Assembly: GCF_002723455.1 (NCBI RefSeq)
Contig: NZ_PDUS01000021.1
Location: 1 to 64,000 of the forward strand
DNA from: Pseudoalteromonas sp. 3D05
Lineage (GTDB): Bacteria; Pseudomonadota; Gammaproteobacteria; Enterobacterales; Alteromonadaceae
Length of the DNA stretch: 64,000 bases
Direction: 5' to 3'
Shown here: positions 25,407 through 33,927 of the stretch, one piece after another
Numbering within the stretch: the stretch's first letter is position 1
Layout: the number at the start of each line of letters is the position of its first letter
The notes under the pieces: generated by a model
What the model saw: only the letters and a program-made list of their open reading frames with translations
Database searches by the model: none
Told to the model about the DNA's origin: nothing
Made by a program: the position numbers and the translations under genes

Positions 25407-26132
25407 ATGTGGCAACCGAAATTAAAAGTATTGTTAATGATTGGTGCATTAAGCGTGCCTTGTTTTAGTCATGCAGGTCTAGAAGAAGGCATTAAAGCCG
25501 CCAATGAAGGGCAATTTGAAGAGGCCTTAAAAGAATTTAATTACCTTGCCGATAAAGGGTTTGCACCGGGTATTTATGAGCTAGGACAGTTATACGAAAA
25601 CGGTCACGGTGTAACCCGTAATTACCGCAAAGCGGCGGATTTGTACCAGCAAGCTGTTAACAAGAGCCACGTTGACTCTATGTTTGCCCTCGCTGTGCTT
25701 TATGATGAAGGTAAAGGCGTTAAGCTTGATAAGCAAATGGCCGTGACATTATTTAAGCAAGCTGCAGAAAAAAACTTGCCAGCAGCACAATTTAACCTCG
25801 GAGTGATGTACTCAAATGGCACTGGCGTCAAACTTGACTACAAAGAAGCGCTAAAATGGTATGAAAAAGCAGCTGGAAACAACTACTCCTTAGCTCAGTT
25901 CAATATTGCACTTATGTATTATGAAGGTTTAGGTGTTGAAAAGAATATAGAAAAATCATATATCTGGAACTCAGTAGCCGAGTTTAACGGAAACTTAAAC
26001 GCAAGCCATAGCCGTAAACTTGATGAAAGAAAAATGCTACCTGCACAAATAACTGAAGCTAAAGAAAAAGCGAATGTGCTTTATGAGCGAATTCAAGCAG
26101 GATTATATGCAGGAGAAGACCGAATCTATTAA
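25407..26132 (+). CDS. exported Sel1-like repeat protein
   Basis: From the ATG at 25407, which has GGAGG seven bases upstream, the 241-residue product has a signal peptide (VLLMIGALSVPCFSHA) and then about five Sel1-like repeats of roughly 36 residues. Typical units are YELGQLYENGHGV, FALAVLYDEGKGV, FNLGVMYSNGTGV and FNIALMYYEGLGV. Such repeats build a helical scaffold for protein-protein contacts, and the protein should act in the periplasm. Partners are unknown. The frame is open 20 codons further upstream, but that segment precedes the ribosome-binding site. It follows the small RNA terminator and is separately transcribed. Confidence 0.85.
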   Translation: MWQPKLKVLLMIGALSVPCFSHAGLEEGIKAANEGQFEEALKEFNYLADKGFAPGIYELGQLYENGHGVTRNYRKAADLYQQAVNKSHVDSMFALAVLYDEGKGVKLDKQMAVTLFKQAAEKNLPAAQFNLGVMYSNGTGVKLDYKEALKWYEKAAGNNYSLAQFNIALMYYEGLGVEKNIEKSYIWNSVAEFNGNLNASHSRKLDERKMLPAQITEAKEKANVLYERIQAGLYAGEDRIY

Positions 26133-26156
26133 CAGTAATTAGCACTCATATAATTG

Positions 26157-26200
26157 TTGCCCGATAAAGCTGTTTAAAAACAGCACGTTTTCGGGCAATT
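26157..26200. terminator. bidirectional hairpin between convergent genes
   Basis: Outer arms TTGCCCGA / TCGGGCAA enclose a second hairpin, GCTGTTT / AAACAGC. It sits between the convergent Sel1 and aldehyde dehydrogenase genes and is flanked by short T/A tracts; the T-runs are weak. Confidence 0.6.
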
Positions 26201-26260
26201 TAAAGACTCTTTATTACTGATTGGTGATGCTTTATGAATCAAATAGCGACTTTGCATTTG

Positions 26261-27682
26261 TTAATTACGCAAATACATCCACTTAAGTAATTTAATAAGC
26301 AATGAGTTTTGAGAAAGCAGTAAGTTTAACCGTGGATTAAATTGACCACTTATTAATTTACTTCTCTCATGACTAAAGGTCATAAACCCTTCTCTACCAT
26401 GATAATTTCCCATACCAGATTCACCTAAGCCGCCAAATGGGACATCTTCCGCTGTTACTTGCATAAGCGTATCATTTAATGCAAGCGTGCCACTTTGCGT
26501 TTGCAACTCTATTGATTCGTTAACAGCCTTATCATGACCCATCACATACAATGCCAGCGGTTGAGGATGGTTATTAATATACGCTATAGCGTCCGTTAAA
26601 TTGTCATAACCCATGATAGGTAATATTGGCCCAAATATCTCTTCTTGCATTACCAACATATCATCATTCACATGTGTCACTAAGTGCAACCCCATACGAT
26701 GCTTTTGTTGATCGGTCATATTATCATCAAGAGGCTCTATTACTTGTGCGCCTTTGCTTTTTGCATCCTCAAGTAAATTATTTAATCGCTCGTAATGATC
26801 AGTATTTACTACTGACGTTAAATTTTTTCCCTCTACACCCAGTCCATAATATTTTTTATACAAAGAGCATAAGCTTTGAGTTAGTTGATGTTTTAACTCG
26901 TTAGGAACTAAAACATAATCTGGCGCGACACAAATCTGGCCAGCATTAGACATTTTACCAAACAAAATAGCCTTTGCAGATTTATTAATATCGGTACCGG
27001 GTGTTATGACCACTGGCGACTTTCCACCGAGCTCTAAAGTCACAGGAGTCAAATTTTTGCTTGCGGCGGCCATTACATGGCGCCCAACGTTGGTAGAGCC
27101 AGTAAAAAACAAATGCGCGAATGGCAAAGCTGAAAACTGCTGGCTTACCTGTGTCTCACCTTCAATTACCGTACAATGCTCACTTAATTCGTCGCTAAAA
27201 AGTCGCTTTAAAACTTGATTAGTATGAGGTGTAAACTCACTTAACTTCAGTAACACACGGTTACCTGCAGTTAGCGCCGTTGCTACTGGCACGAGTGCAA
27301 GCTGAATCGGGTAATTCCACGGAGAAATAACACCCACGACTCCTTTTGGTTGATAACTTACAGAGACTTTAGAAGGTGCTAACGAAATACCTGCCCGACG
27401 CGGCGTATCTTTCGCCCATTTAGGGAGATGCTTAATATTATAAGCAATGGCTTTCACTGTCGGTAAGATATCACCTAAAACAGTGTCAAAACCTGTTCTG
27501 TAGCCAAAATCTTTTGAAATAGCAGCGACTATCTCACCTTCAGACTCAATGAGTTTGCTTTTAAGTATTTTTAAAAGATTAATACGATCTTTTATAGTGG
27601 GATAAGGGACACTGTCAAAGCGTGTTTGCATGAGGTTGAAAGCAGACGTTAAGTCAGCAGAGATACTAGCACTGTCAGTCAA
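26261..27682 (-). CDS. aldehyde dehydrogenase, coniferyl-aldehyde type (class 3 like)
   Basis: NAD(P)-dependent oxidation of an aldehyde to the acid. The 473-residue product has the ALDH landmarks: VISPWNYPIQLALVP (about 115), the Rossmann turn FTGSTNVGRH (about 190), the catalytic glutamate in TLELGGKSP (about 215) and the nucleophilic cysteine in NAGQICVAPDY (about 245). It lacks the N-terminal oligomerisation extension of longer ALDHs and ends in a hydrophobic tail (LLLSQNSLLIKLLKWMYL), as in class 3 and coniferyl-aldehyde dehydrogenases, suggesting membrane association. Substrate is not predictable. Transcribed alone; the upstream region holds the 345-bp repeat element. Confidence 0.88.
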   Translation of the reverse strand: MTDSASISADLTSAFNLMQTRFDSVPYPTIKDRINLLKILKSKLIESEGEIVAAISKDFGYRTGFDTVLGDILPTVKAIAYNIKHLPKWAKDTPRRAGISLAPSKVSVSYQPKGVVGVISPWNYPIQLALVPVATALTAGNRVLLKLSEFTPHTNQVLKRLFSDELSEHCTVIEGETQVSQQFSALPFAHLFFTGSTNVGRHVMAAASKNLTPVTLELGGKSPVVITPGTDINKSAKAILFGKMSNAGQICVAPDYVLVPNELKHQLTQSLCSLYKKYYGLGVEGKNLTSVVNTDHYERLNNLLEDAKSKGAQVIEPLDDNMTDQQKHRMGLHLVTHVNDDMLVMQEEIFGPILPIMGYDNLTDAIAYINNHPQPLALYVMGHDKAVNESIELQTQSGTLALNDTLMQVTAEDVPFGGLGESGMGNYHGREGFMTFSHERSKLISGQFNPRLNLLLSQNSLLIKLLKWMYLRN

Positions 27683-27746
27683 AAGAAAATCCGTTCATTA
27701 AAATTACCAGGAATTACTATAACTGTGTTTATACAGAGGAGCAATA

Positions 27747-28091
27747 AAGAGTGCTTATACTAGGGCGTGTTGACCTTTGTGGATTGAAATTTGTTCAATC
27801 TAGGGGCGATTTAATCGCGGCGCGAGGTTTGTAACCTAGCGGGCTAAGTAAAAACCGAGCAAAGCTACCGCGTCCTGCTAGCGCCCCTTACCTACATCCA
27901 TGTAGGTAACAAAGAGTCAATCGCCCCTAGATAGAACCCTTTGGGCAGCGCATGTTTGGCATTTATACTGCGTTATCGCCTATTTATGGGGAACAACCAC
28001 ACTGCATAGGCGCTGCCTTGCCTAAATACCAAACATATTGCTGCAAAATTAATCACGAAAGGTCAACACGCCCTAAAGTATAAGCACTCTT
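27747..28091. mobile_element. 345-bp MITE-like element with nested inverted repeats
   Basis: Ends carry long inverted repeats: AAGAGTGCTTATACT (27747-27761) and its complement (28077-28091), then AGGGCGTGTTGACCTTT (from 27762) and its complement (to 28074). Inside are a 14-bp inverted pair ATCTAGGGGCGATT / AATCGCCCCTAGAT (27799-27812, 27919-27932), a palindrome ACCTACATCCATGTAGGT, and two interleaved pairs, GGCAGCGC with GCGCTGCC and ATGTTTGG with CCAAACAT. No protein is encoded. The design is that of a non-autonomous transposable element moved by a transposase elsewhere, or of a structured intergenic repeat. It fills the gap between the ALDH gene and the transporter 3' end. Confidence 0.75.
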
Positions 28092-28140
28092 GGTTGGGTA
28101 ATTCTAACCAAGGCAACTCAAAATACGAGCGCCGTTGGAG

Positions 28141-29613
28141 TTAAAAATTAAACACTGATGCAGCTATAGTCATAGTAACTAATGTGATCAGCACGATTGC
28201 AATGATATTTAAGACAAACCCTGATCTGATCATATCTCGCATCTGTATCTGTCCCGAGCCAAACACAATCGCATTAGGCGGCGTTGCAACAGGCATCATA
28301 AAGGCACAACTACATGCTATTGCAGCAGGAATAACCCACACTAATGGAGTTCCAGTGATTGATTCAGCAACTGGCCCAAGTAAGGGTAAGAACCCTGCGG
28401 CCGTTGCCGTATTACTTGTTATTTCAGTTAAGAATGTGATCATAGTTGCCACCAATAATACACTCAAAACCAAAGGTATTGTGTCTGCACCATCAATAAG
28501 GTGTGCAATGTACTCGGCTAAACCAGAAGACTTAATTTGAGCAGCAAGGGTTAAGCCACCACCAAATAACAATAATACACCCCAAGGAACACCTGATGTG
28601 CTTTGCCAATCTAAAATGCGTTCATTACTGCCTTTATTTGCAGGTAATACAAACAACATTAGTGCTGCAGCAATTGCAATACCGGTATCAGATATTTTTA
28701 AACCAGAAAAATCAGCAAGTAGAGGCCTGAAAATCCAACACACAGCAGCCAGTGCAAATACGGCTAAAACGCCTTTTTCGGCACGTTGCATTGAACCGAG
28801 TTCAAGTAACTGCGTACTAAATAACGATTTAGTGTCTACTTTTACACTCCCAGCCTCTGTCTTATCTACTTTATAGGCAAATTGAGTTAACCAAACCCAG
28901 CAAATAACCAACATAACCAAAGACAAAGGCACACCTACCATCATCCATTGTGAAAAACCAATTTCAATTTGATAGCTATCAGACAAATAAGCAGCCATTA
29001 ATGCATTGGGTGGTGTACCAATCAATGTAGCTATACCACCGATACTGGCACCATAAGCGATGGACAACAACAACGCTTTACCAAACCCATTGTTGTGTGG
29101 ATTAGATTGTTGCACTAAGTGTGTAATAGATAGTGCTATAGGCAACATCATCACTGCTGTTGCTGTATTGGACATCCACATTGATAAAAAGGCAGTCACA
29201 AGCATCATTGCTAAAATTTGGTAACTGGGTTTTGACCCTGCATAAAGCATTGTTTTAAGTGCTATACGCTTGTGTAATCCCCATCGTTCCATGGCAATAG
29301 ATATTAAAAATCCACCCAAAAATAAAAAGATTAACGGATGGGCGTAAGGTGCGGCCACGCTCTTAATTGAAGCAATATCTGCCAAAGGTGAAAACACAAG
29401 TGGCAAAAGTGAGGTCGCAGGAATAGGCACTACTTCACTGACCCACCATGATGCCATCCAAAATGCTAAACCCGCGGTTCTAAAAGCCGCAACACTCAGC
29501 CCCGATGGAGGATCAACTAAACAGGTGATTAACATAATGCACGGACCTAGCAACAGCATAATATATTGCATAAGCGGTGACTTACCTTGATTGTTATTAA
29601 TTATTTCACTCAT
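28141..29613 (-). CDS. DASS (SLC13) family sodium:dicarboxylate symporter
   Basis: Sodium-coupled anion symporter of the divalent anion:sodium symporter family, probably importing C4-dicarboxylates. The 490-residue product has about eleven membrane segments and both family SNT signatures: MSNTATAVMMLPI near residue 150 and TSNTATAAGFLPLL near residue 395. The chosen ATG (29613) has AAGGA seven bases upstream; a GTG one codon earlier is less well spaced. It starts ten bases after the porin stop, so porin and symporter form an operon with a sigma54-type promoter upstream of the porin. The neighbouring DctD/DctB-like genes point to a C4-dicarboxylate signal. Substrate specificity is inferred. 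Confidence 0.88.
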   Translation of the reverse strand: MSEIINNNQGKSPLMQYIMLLLGPCIMLITCLVDPPSGLSVAAFRTAGLAFWMASWWVSEVVPIPATSLLPLVFSPLADIASIKSVAAPYAHPLIFLFLGGFLISIAMERWGLHKRIALKTMLYAGSKPSYQILAMMLVTAFLSMWMSNTATAVMMLPIALSITHLVQQSNPHNNGFGKALLLSIAYGASIGGIATLIGTPPNALMAAYLSDSYQIEIGFSQWMMVGVPLSLVMLVICWVWLTQFAYKVDKTEAGSVKVDTKSLFSTQLLELGSMQRAEKGVLAVFALAAVCWIFRPLLADFSGLKISDTGIAIAAALMLFVLPANKGSNERILDWQSTSGVPWGVLLLFGGGLTLAAQIKSSGLAEYIAHLIDGADTIPLVLSVLLVATMITFLTEITSNTATAAGFLPLLGPVAESITGTPLVWVIPAAIACSCAFMMPVATPPNAIVFGSGQIQMRDMIRSGFVLNIIAIVLITLVTMTIAASVFNF

Positions 29614-29623
29614 CACTTATTCC

Positions 29624-30586
29624 TTAAAATTTGTACTTAAGGCCTAATGCAAGGCTGCTATCGCTTTGATGATCAAGATCTAGATCAGTATAAAAAAGGT
29701 AAGCTGTTGTTTGCTTGTCAAATACATAATCTATACCACCAGTCCACTGGCTACCATCGTTAGCATGGCGTAACTGCGAATCATCACTGGCAAATTGTAC
29801 TTTAGGCACCCACTGCCCCATTTTGTAGCTGGCACTAACCACATAGCCATTGCCTGATTTGCTACCATCTATTGATTCACTGCGCTGATAGATTGCGCCA
29901 AATTGCCACTGTGCTTGTTTAAGTACACCAGCTATGCGCGTAGCATTAATATTGTTTAAGGAGTCAACATGGCTGATTGCGACATAGTAATCTTTATTTT
30001 TTAAACCACGATCACCATAAATTATAGTTGCTGCAAACCCAGCTTCGTTATTTGCACTGTCATCTTTAGGCGCATAAGTGAGGGATAGCTGCGCACCCGA
30101 AAAAGATTTTGATGTGTACGTTAGTGTATCACCCAGTCTATCCTGCCCTGGTAAAAGCTGAGCGATATCTGCTTGGGTTTCATTAAAGTTATCTACTTTG
30201 CCTTCAGAATATTTAAATCGAGTATCATTACGTCCGATAACCACTTCACCAAAGTTACCTTTTAAACCTAAGTAAGTATTACGCGAACTAAATGGGTCAT
30301 TGGTATTATCATGTTCAAACCCTTTGACCTGTACTTCGTACTTGAAAACGGCGCTAAGTGATTCAGTTAATTTGTGATTACCTTTAACACCAATACGAGA
30401 AAAAGGCGCATCGATTTGCGTGCCTTCATTGGCGTAGCGCATTATGCCTTTGTCCGTGTTCGCAACTTGAACTTCTGCCTTGCCGTAAATGTTATATTCT
30501 GCGCCGTGAACATTTTGCCAAGGTGCAAGCAATGCAACCGTAGAAGCTGCAATTAGTAATGTTTGATTTTTATCTATTATAGTCAT
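29624..30586 (-). CDS. outer-membrane porin of the dicarboxylate uptake operon
   Basis: General diffusion or substrate-selective porin. The 320-residue product has a signal peptide (residues 1-28, ending NVHGA), then alternating beta strands with the Gram-negative porin pattern (YNIYGKAEVQVANTDKG, RIGVKGNHKL, NTYLGLKGNFGEVVIGRND) and the C-terminal phenylalanine (LGLKYKF) used by the BAM complex. As first gene of the operon with the DASS symporter, it should let the same substrate through the outer membrane. A sigma54-type promoter lies 50 bases before the ATG. Confidence 0.9.
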   Translation of the reverse strand: MTIIDKNQTLLIAASTVALLAPWQNVHGAEYNIYGKAEVQVANTDKGIMRYANEGTQIDAPFSRIGVKGNHKLTESLSAVFKYEVQVKGFEHDNTNDPFSSRNTYLGLKGNFGEVVIGRNDTRFKYSEGKVDNFNETQADIAQLLPGQDRLGDTLTYTSKSFSGAQLSLTYAPKDDSANNEAGFAATIIYGDRGLKNKDYYVAISHVDSLNNINATRIAGVLKQAQWQFGAIYQRSESIDGSKSGNGYVVSASYKMGQWVPKVQFASDDSQLRHANDGSQWTGGIDYVFDKQTTAYLFYTDLDLDHQSDSSLALGLKYKF

Positions 30587-30635
30587 TATGTGCCTTCATT
30601 ATTATTAGGATGATTTGTTGCTCCTAGTAATAAAG

Positions 30636-30650
30636 GCAAATATGTTGCCA
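30636..30650 (-). promoter_or_regulatory. sigma54 (RpoN) promoter of the porin-symporter operon
   Basis: Minus-strand TGGCAACATATTTGC follows the sigma54 consensus TGGCACN5TTGC with the exact GG-N10-GC spacing. The next genes upstream encode a sigma54-dependent DctD-like activator and its kinase, supporting the assignment. The 130 bases between this site and the activator stop codon should contain the enhancer sites. Confidence 0.75.
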
Positions 30651-30763
30651 ATCGTTAAATAAACATTAAATACATTTAAAATCAGTACGTTAAATTTAAC
30701 CTCAAAAGTAGTAGAAACTAGAATGGGTAGAAAGTCACACAATTAAAATACACAGCTGTCACC

Positions 30764-30785
30764 AAAACCACCCATTTTAGGTGGC
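30764..30785 (-). terminator. intrinsic terminator abutting the DctD-like gene
   Basis: Minus-strand GCCACCTAAAATGGGTGG followed by TTTTGG: a 6-bp stem with a T-run, directly after the stop codon. It isolates the regulator unit from the porin promoter. Confidence 0.7.
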
Positions 30786-32149
30786 TAATCTTTAAACATA
30801 TCTTTATTCAAACCATACTTACTCATCTTGTCGTAGAGTGTTTTTCGCGCAAGTTGCAATGTTTGCATAGTTTCTTTAATACTGCCTTGATGGCGCTCTA
30901 ACGCCTCCTCCAATAATGATTGTTCATAAAAGCTAACCTTTTCCGCTAAACTTAGATCTACAGGAGGGGTTGCTTGATTGACATTATTAGCCTCAAAAGC
31001 AAGATCAGCACCTAACAAAACTGCACGTTCAGCCTGATTTCGTAACTCTCGCACGTTCCCAGGCCAATCATACTGCAATAAATATTGTTGAGACTGAGCA
31101 TTTAATGGTGCCGGTGGTTTGTGAAAACGTGTTGCGGCTATCGAGCTAAAATGCTTAAACAATAAAGGGATATCTGGTTTTCTATCGCGCAATGCAGGAA
31201 TGCTCACTTTCACCAAATTCAAGCGGTAGTATAAATCAGCGCGAAACTTTCCCTCATCAACCAAGGTTAATAAATCAACTTTAGTCGCTGCAACAATTCT
31301 AACGTCTAGATCAATCGCTTTATTTTCACCAACGGGGGTTACTTTTCGCTCTTCAAGTACACGTAGTAGTTTAATTTGTAATGACATTGGCGTGCTTTCT
31401 ATTTCATCAAGAAAGACCGTGCCGCCTTGTGCAAACTCAAACTTACCTTGGCGACTCTGCGTGGCGCCGGTATAAGCGCCACTGGCAGCACCAAAAAGCT
31501 CACTTTCGATTAATTGTTCAGGCACTGCACCGCAATTTATTGCCACAAAATTACAATTGGAGCGGCTACTTTGGTCGTGTAAATATCGAGCCACCAGCTC
31601 TTTACCTGTGCCAGTTTCACCTTCTATCATCACATCTGCGGGAGTATCAATTACCGTGTTTAAAAGATGCATCATATGCTGCATTTGTGGCGTTTCGCCT
31701 AAAATTCTAACCCCTGGTGCAGATGTTTTTTCAACCGCTAACTTTAAGGCTCGGTTTTCCATCACTAAGGCTCGTTTATCGCAAGCGCGTGCAAGGCAGT
31801 CCAGCAGTTGTTCGTTGAGTGGCTTTTCAAAGAGATCGTACGCCCCTAATTGCATAGCTTTGACTGCAACTGAGACATCTGCAAACCCAGTTAAAAATAT
31901 GACGGGGAGCTCACTATCAAATGCTCGGACTTGCTCGAGCATCGCTAAACCATCCATTTTCGGCATATTGATATCACTGATCACAACACCGTTAAATCGT
32001 CGAGTAAGCTTAGATAAAGCGCTAAGTGGGTCATTAAAGCATTGAACTTCATAGCCTTCTATCTCAAGCAGCTGCTTGATAGAGTCTCGGATCATTGCTT
32101 CATCATCAATCACAATAACCTGTTTACACTGTTGCTCTAACTCAGTCAT
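30785..32149 (-). CDS. sigma54-dependent response regulator, DctD-like
   Basis: The 454-residue product has a receiver domain (1-120; phospho-acceptor Asp 59 in VISDINMPK), a sigma54-interacting AAA+ domain (about 145-380) with Walker A GETGTGKE, the sigma54 contact loop as GAYTGA (tyrosine for the usual phenylalanine) and Walker B GGTVFLDEIE, and a C-terminal Fis-type helix-turn-helix (LARKTLYDKM). It overlaps the upstream kinase gene by four bases (ATGA), so the two form a cognate pair. DctD activates C4-dicarboxylate transport in rhizobia and pseudomonads; here the adjacent porin-symporter operon with a sigma54 promoter is the obvious target. Confidence 0.9.
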   Translation of the reverse strand: MTELEQQCKQVIVIDDEAMIRDSIKQLLEIEGYEVQCFNDPLSALSKLTRRFNGVVISDINMPKMDGLAMLEQVRAFDSELPVIFLTGFADVSVAVKAMQLGAYDLFEKPLNEQLLDCLARACDKRALVMENRALKLAVEKTSAPGVRILGETPQMQHMMHLLNTVIDTPADVMIEGETGTGKELVARYLHDQSSRSNCNFVAINCGAVPEQLIESELFGAASGAYTGATQSRQGKFEFAQGGTVFLDEIESTPMSLQIKLLRVLEERKVTPVGENKAIDLDVRIVAATKVDLLTLVDEGKFRADLYYRLNLVKVSIPALRDRKPDIPLLFKHFSSIAATRFHKPPAPLNAQSQQYLLQYDWPGNVRELRNQAERAVLLGADLAFEANNVNQATPPVDLSLAEKVSFYEQSLLEEALERHQGSIKETMQTLQLARKTLYDKMSKYGLNKDMFKD

Positions 32150-33882
32150 ATACTTCCTTTATCCGAGGCTAAGGTAATAATAAATTGTGCTCCTCCACTT
32201 GGCCGGTTATGCGCAGTTAAGCAACCGTCAAATGAGTGTATAATTTGTTTTGAAATAGATAAACCAAGGCCTAGACCATTGCTGGACTTGGTACTATAAA
32301 ATGGCTCAAAAATGGTTCCTAGTGCATGCTGTTCAATACCAGGGCCAGTATCGAGTATTGAAAACTTCACTCGCCCGTCAAATTGCTCAAGCTCAAAGCT
32401 CAGCTCTTTAACGTTTTGCTCTGCCATTGCTTGGCTCGCGTTTGTGATTACGTTCACTAAAACTTGTTCAAACTTAATACCATCGACCCAAACAGTAACC
32501 GAATCGTCAATTTCGATGGGCCGTACTGTAATTTGATTTTGTTTAAGTTGCGCACTAGCAATCAACATCGCATTTTTTAACAATTGAGATAGGTTTTGTG
32601 AGCGTAGTTGTGTTTGTGCTGGTTTACTAAAGTGTTTTAATTGACCTACAATTTGATGTACACGCTCTATCAACCCTTGCACAATTACAATGTTATCTTC
32701 TGCTGCTTGAACATTACCCTTAGCAATCAGTTTTTTTGCACTGAACAAATAGGTACTCATTGCACTAAGAGGTTGGTTAATTTCATGGTTTATGCCTGCA
32801 CTCAATTGCCCAATTGTGGCTAACTTGGCAGATTGTACTAATGCAATTTGCGCTTTTTCTAATGCATCTGTACGTTCTATAACCTCTTGCTCAAGACTAT
32901 GGCGCGAATAAAGTAACTTTTTATAGCCTGCAAAACGAGACATTAAGACATAACCAATAGCTAAAGTAATAATGTAAAAAACACTGAGCCAAAAAAGACG
33001 AGGAACTTGAGCAATGTTAACCGACGACACATCCACTAATACAGTAATCTTTGCGTTTAGCTGTTCAATGTCTGATTCAGCAAAAACATACTGAGCAAGG
33101 CCTGCCCCCTGCATTATATTCAATAACCTAATATCTCGGCTGCTACTAATATGAGATACTATTTTTTTTGGAATATGATCAAGGTAACTTCGTTTAGAGA
33201 TAAGCGCCTGTCGCTCAGTTTCACTAAACGTTCTTAGAGTGTTTAATCGCCAAGGGGCTATACTAGCAATTGCAATCACACCATCACTCATTGTCATATA
33301 AAAGTGACTCGTTTGTGATGCGTTAAGGAGTTGTCTGTCATTTTCAAATTTCGATACATTTACTTTTAATGCGACAACACCAATAACAGCGTCATCTTTG
33401 TAAATAGGTTCTGAAAAGTAAATTCCTCGCTCATTTGAACGCAGGCCAAGCGCAAAATAAGCCACCTTATTGCCCGCTATAGCTTCATAAAAATAGGGCC
33501 GAAAAGCAAAATTGTTTCCTATGTATGTATAGTCTAACTGCCAGTTACTCGAGGCAATAACATCCCCCTTCAAGTCTAATAGGTATACGTCAGATGCACC
33601 ACTTGATTGCTGAATATCTGCTAGGTAGTTATTAACCGAATTGGTCGATTTATTATCATTTTGAATAAAGCCAGACAATAATTGATTGTCTGTTACAAGG
33701 TGGGGTATTGCAGAAAATCGAGCCAGTTCGGTATCTAAATATCGGCTTAACTGCGTGACTTGCTGTTTAGCTTGCCCTGCACTTTGTTGTAAATCATACT
33801 GACGCCCAAACCAAAATGCGCAAACCAGTAGTACAAGCAGAACACCTGAGCCTGCTATATATTTTTTTGAAATGCGCTGCAT
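32146..33882 (-). CDS. sensor histidine kinase, DctB-like
   Basis: The 578-residue product has a membrane helix at residues 8-24, a periplasmic sensory domain of about 270 residues (PAS/Cache-like, with YFYEAIAGNKVAYFALG resembling the DctB ligand-binding segment), a second membrane helix near 296-314, a coiled coil, the phospho-acceptor box with His 366 in GINHEINQPLSAM and an ATP-binding domain (GLGLGLSISKQIIHSF). DctB senses C4-dicarboxylates in the periplasm. The gene is 45 bases downstream of the TonB-receptor gene and overlaps the response-regulator gene by four bases. Confidence 0.88.
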   Translation of the reverse strand: MQRISKKYIAGSGVLLVLLVCAFWFGRQYDLQQSAGQAKQQVTQLSRYLDTELARFSAIPHLVTDNQLLSGFIQNDNKSTNSVNNYLADIQQSSGASDVYLLDLKGDVIASSNWQLDYTYIGNNFAFRPYFYEAIAGNKVAYFALGLRSNERGIYFSEPIYKDDAVIGVVALKVNVSKFENDRQLLNASQTSHFYMTMSDGVIAIASIAPWRLNTLRTFSETERQALISKRSYLDHIPKKIVSHISSSRDIRLLNIMQGAGLAQYVFAESDIEQLNAKITVLVDVSSVNIAQVPRLFWLSVFYIITLAIGYVLMSRFAGYKKLLYSRHSLEQEVIERTDALEKAQIALVQSAKLATIGQLSAGINHEINQPLSAMSTYLFSAKKLIAKGNVQAAEDNIVIVQGLIERVHQIVGQLKHFSKPAQTQLRSQNLSQLLKNAMLIASAQLKQNQITVRPIEIDDSVTVWVDGIKFEQVLVNVITNASQAMAEQNVKELSFELEQFDGRVKFSILDTGPGIEQHALGTIFEPFYSTKSSNGLGLGLSISKQIIHSFDGCLTAHNRPSGGAQFIITLASDKGSI

Positions 33883-33927
33883 TATGTATCGTTTACCTAA
33901 AGAAAAACATGAGGGCGCTCGTCCCTT

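Noticed and set aside
27747..28091. Insertion sequence with its own transposase
   Set aside because: The element has no coding frame of useful length; it is non-autonomous at most.
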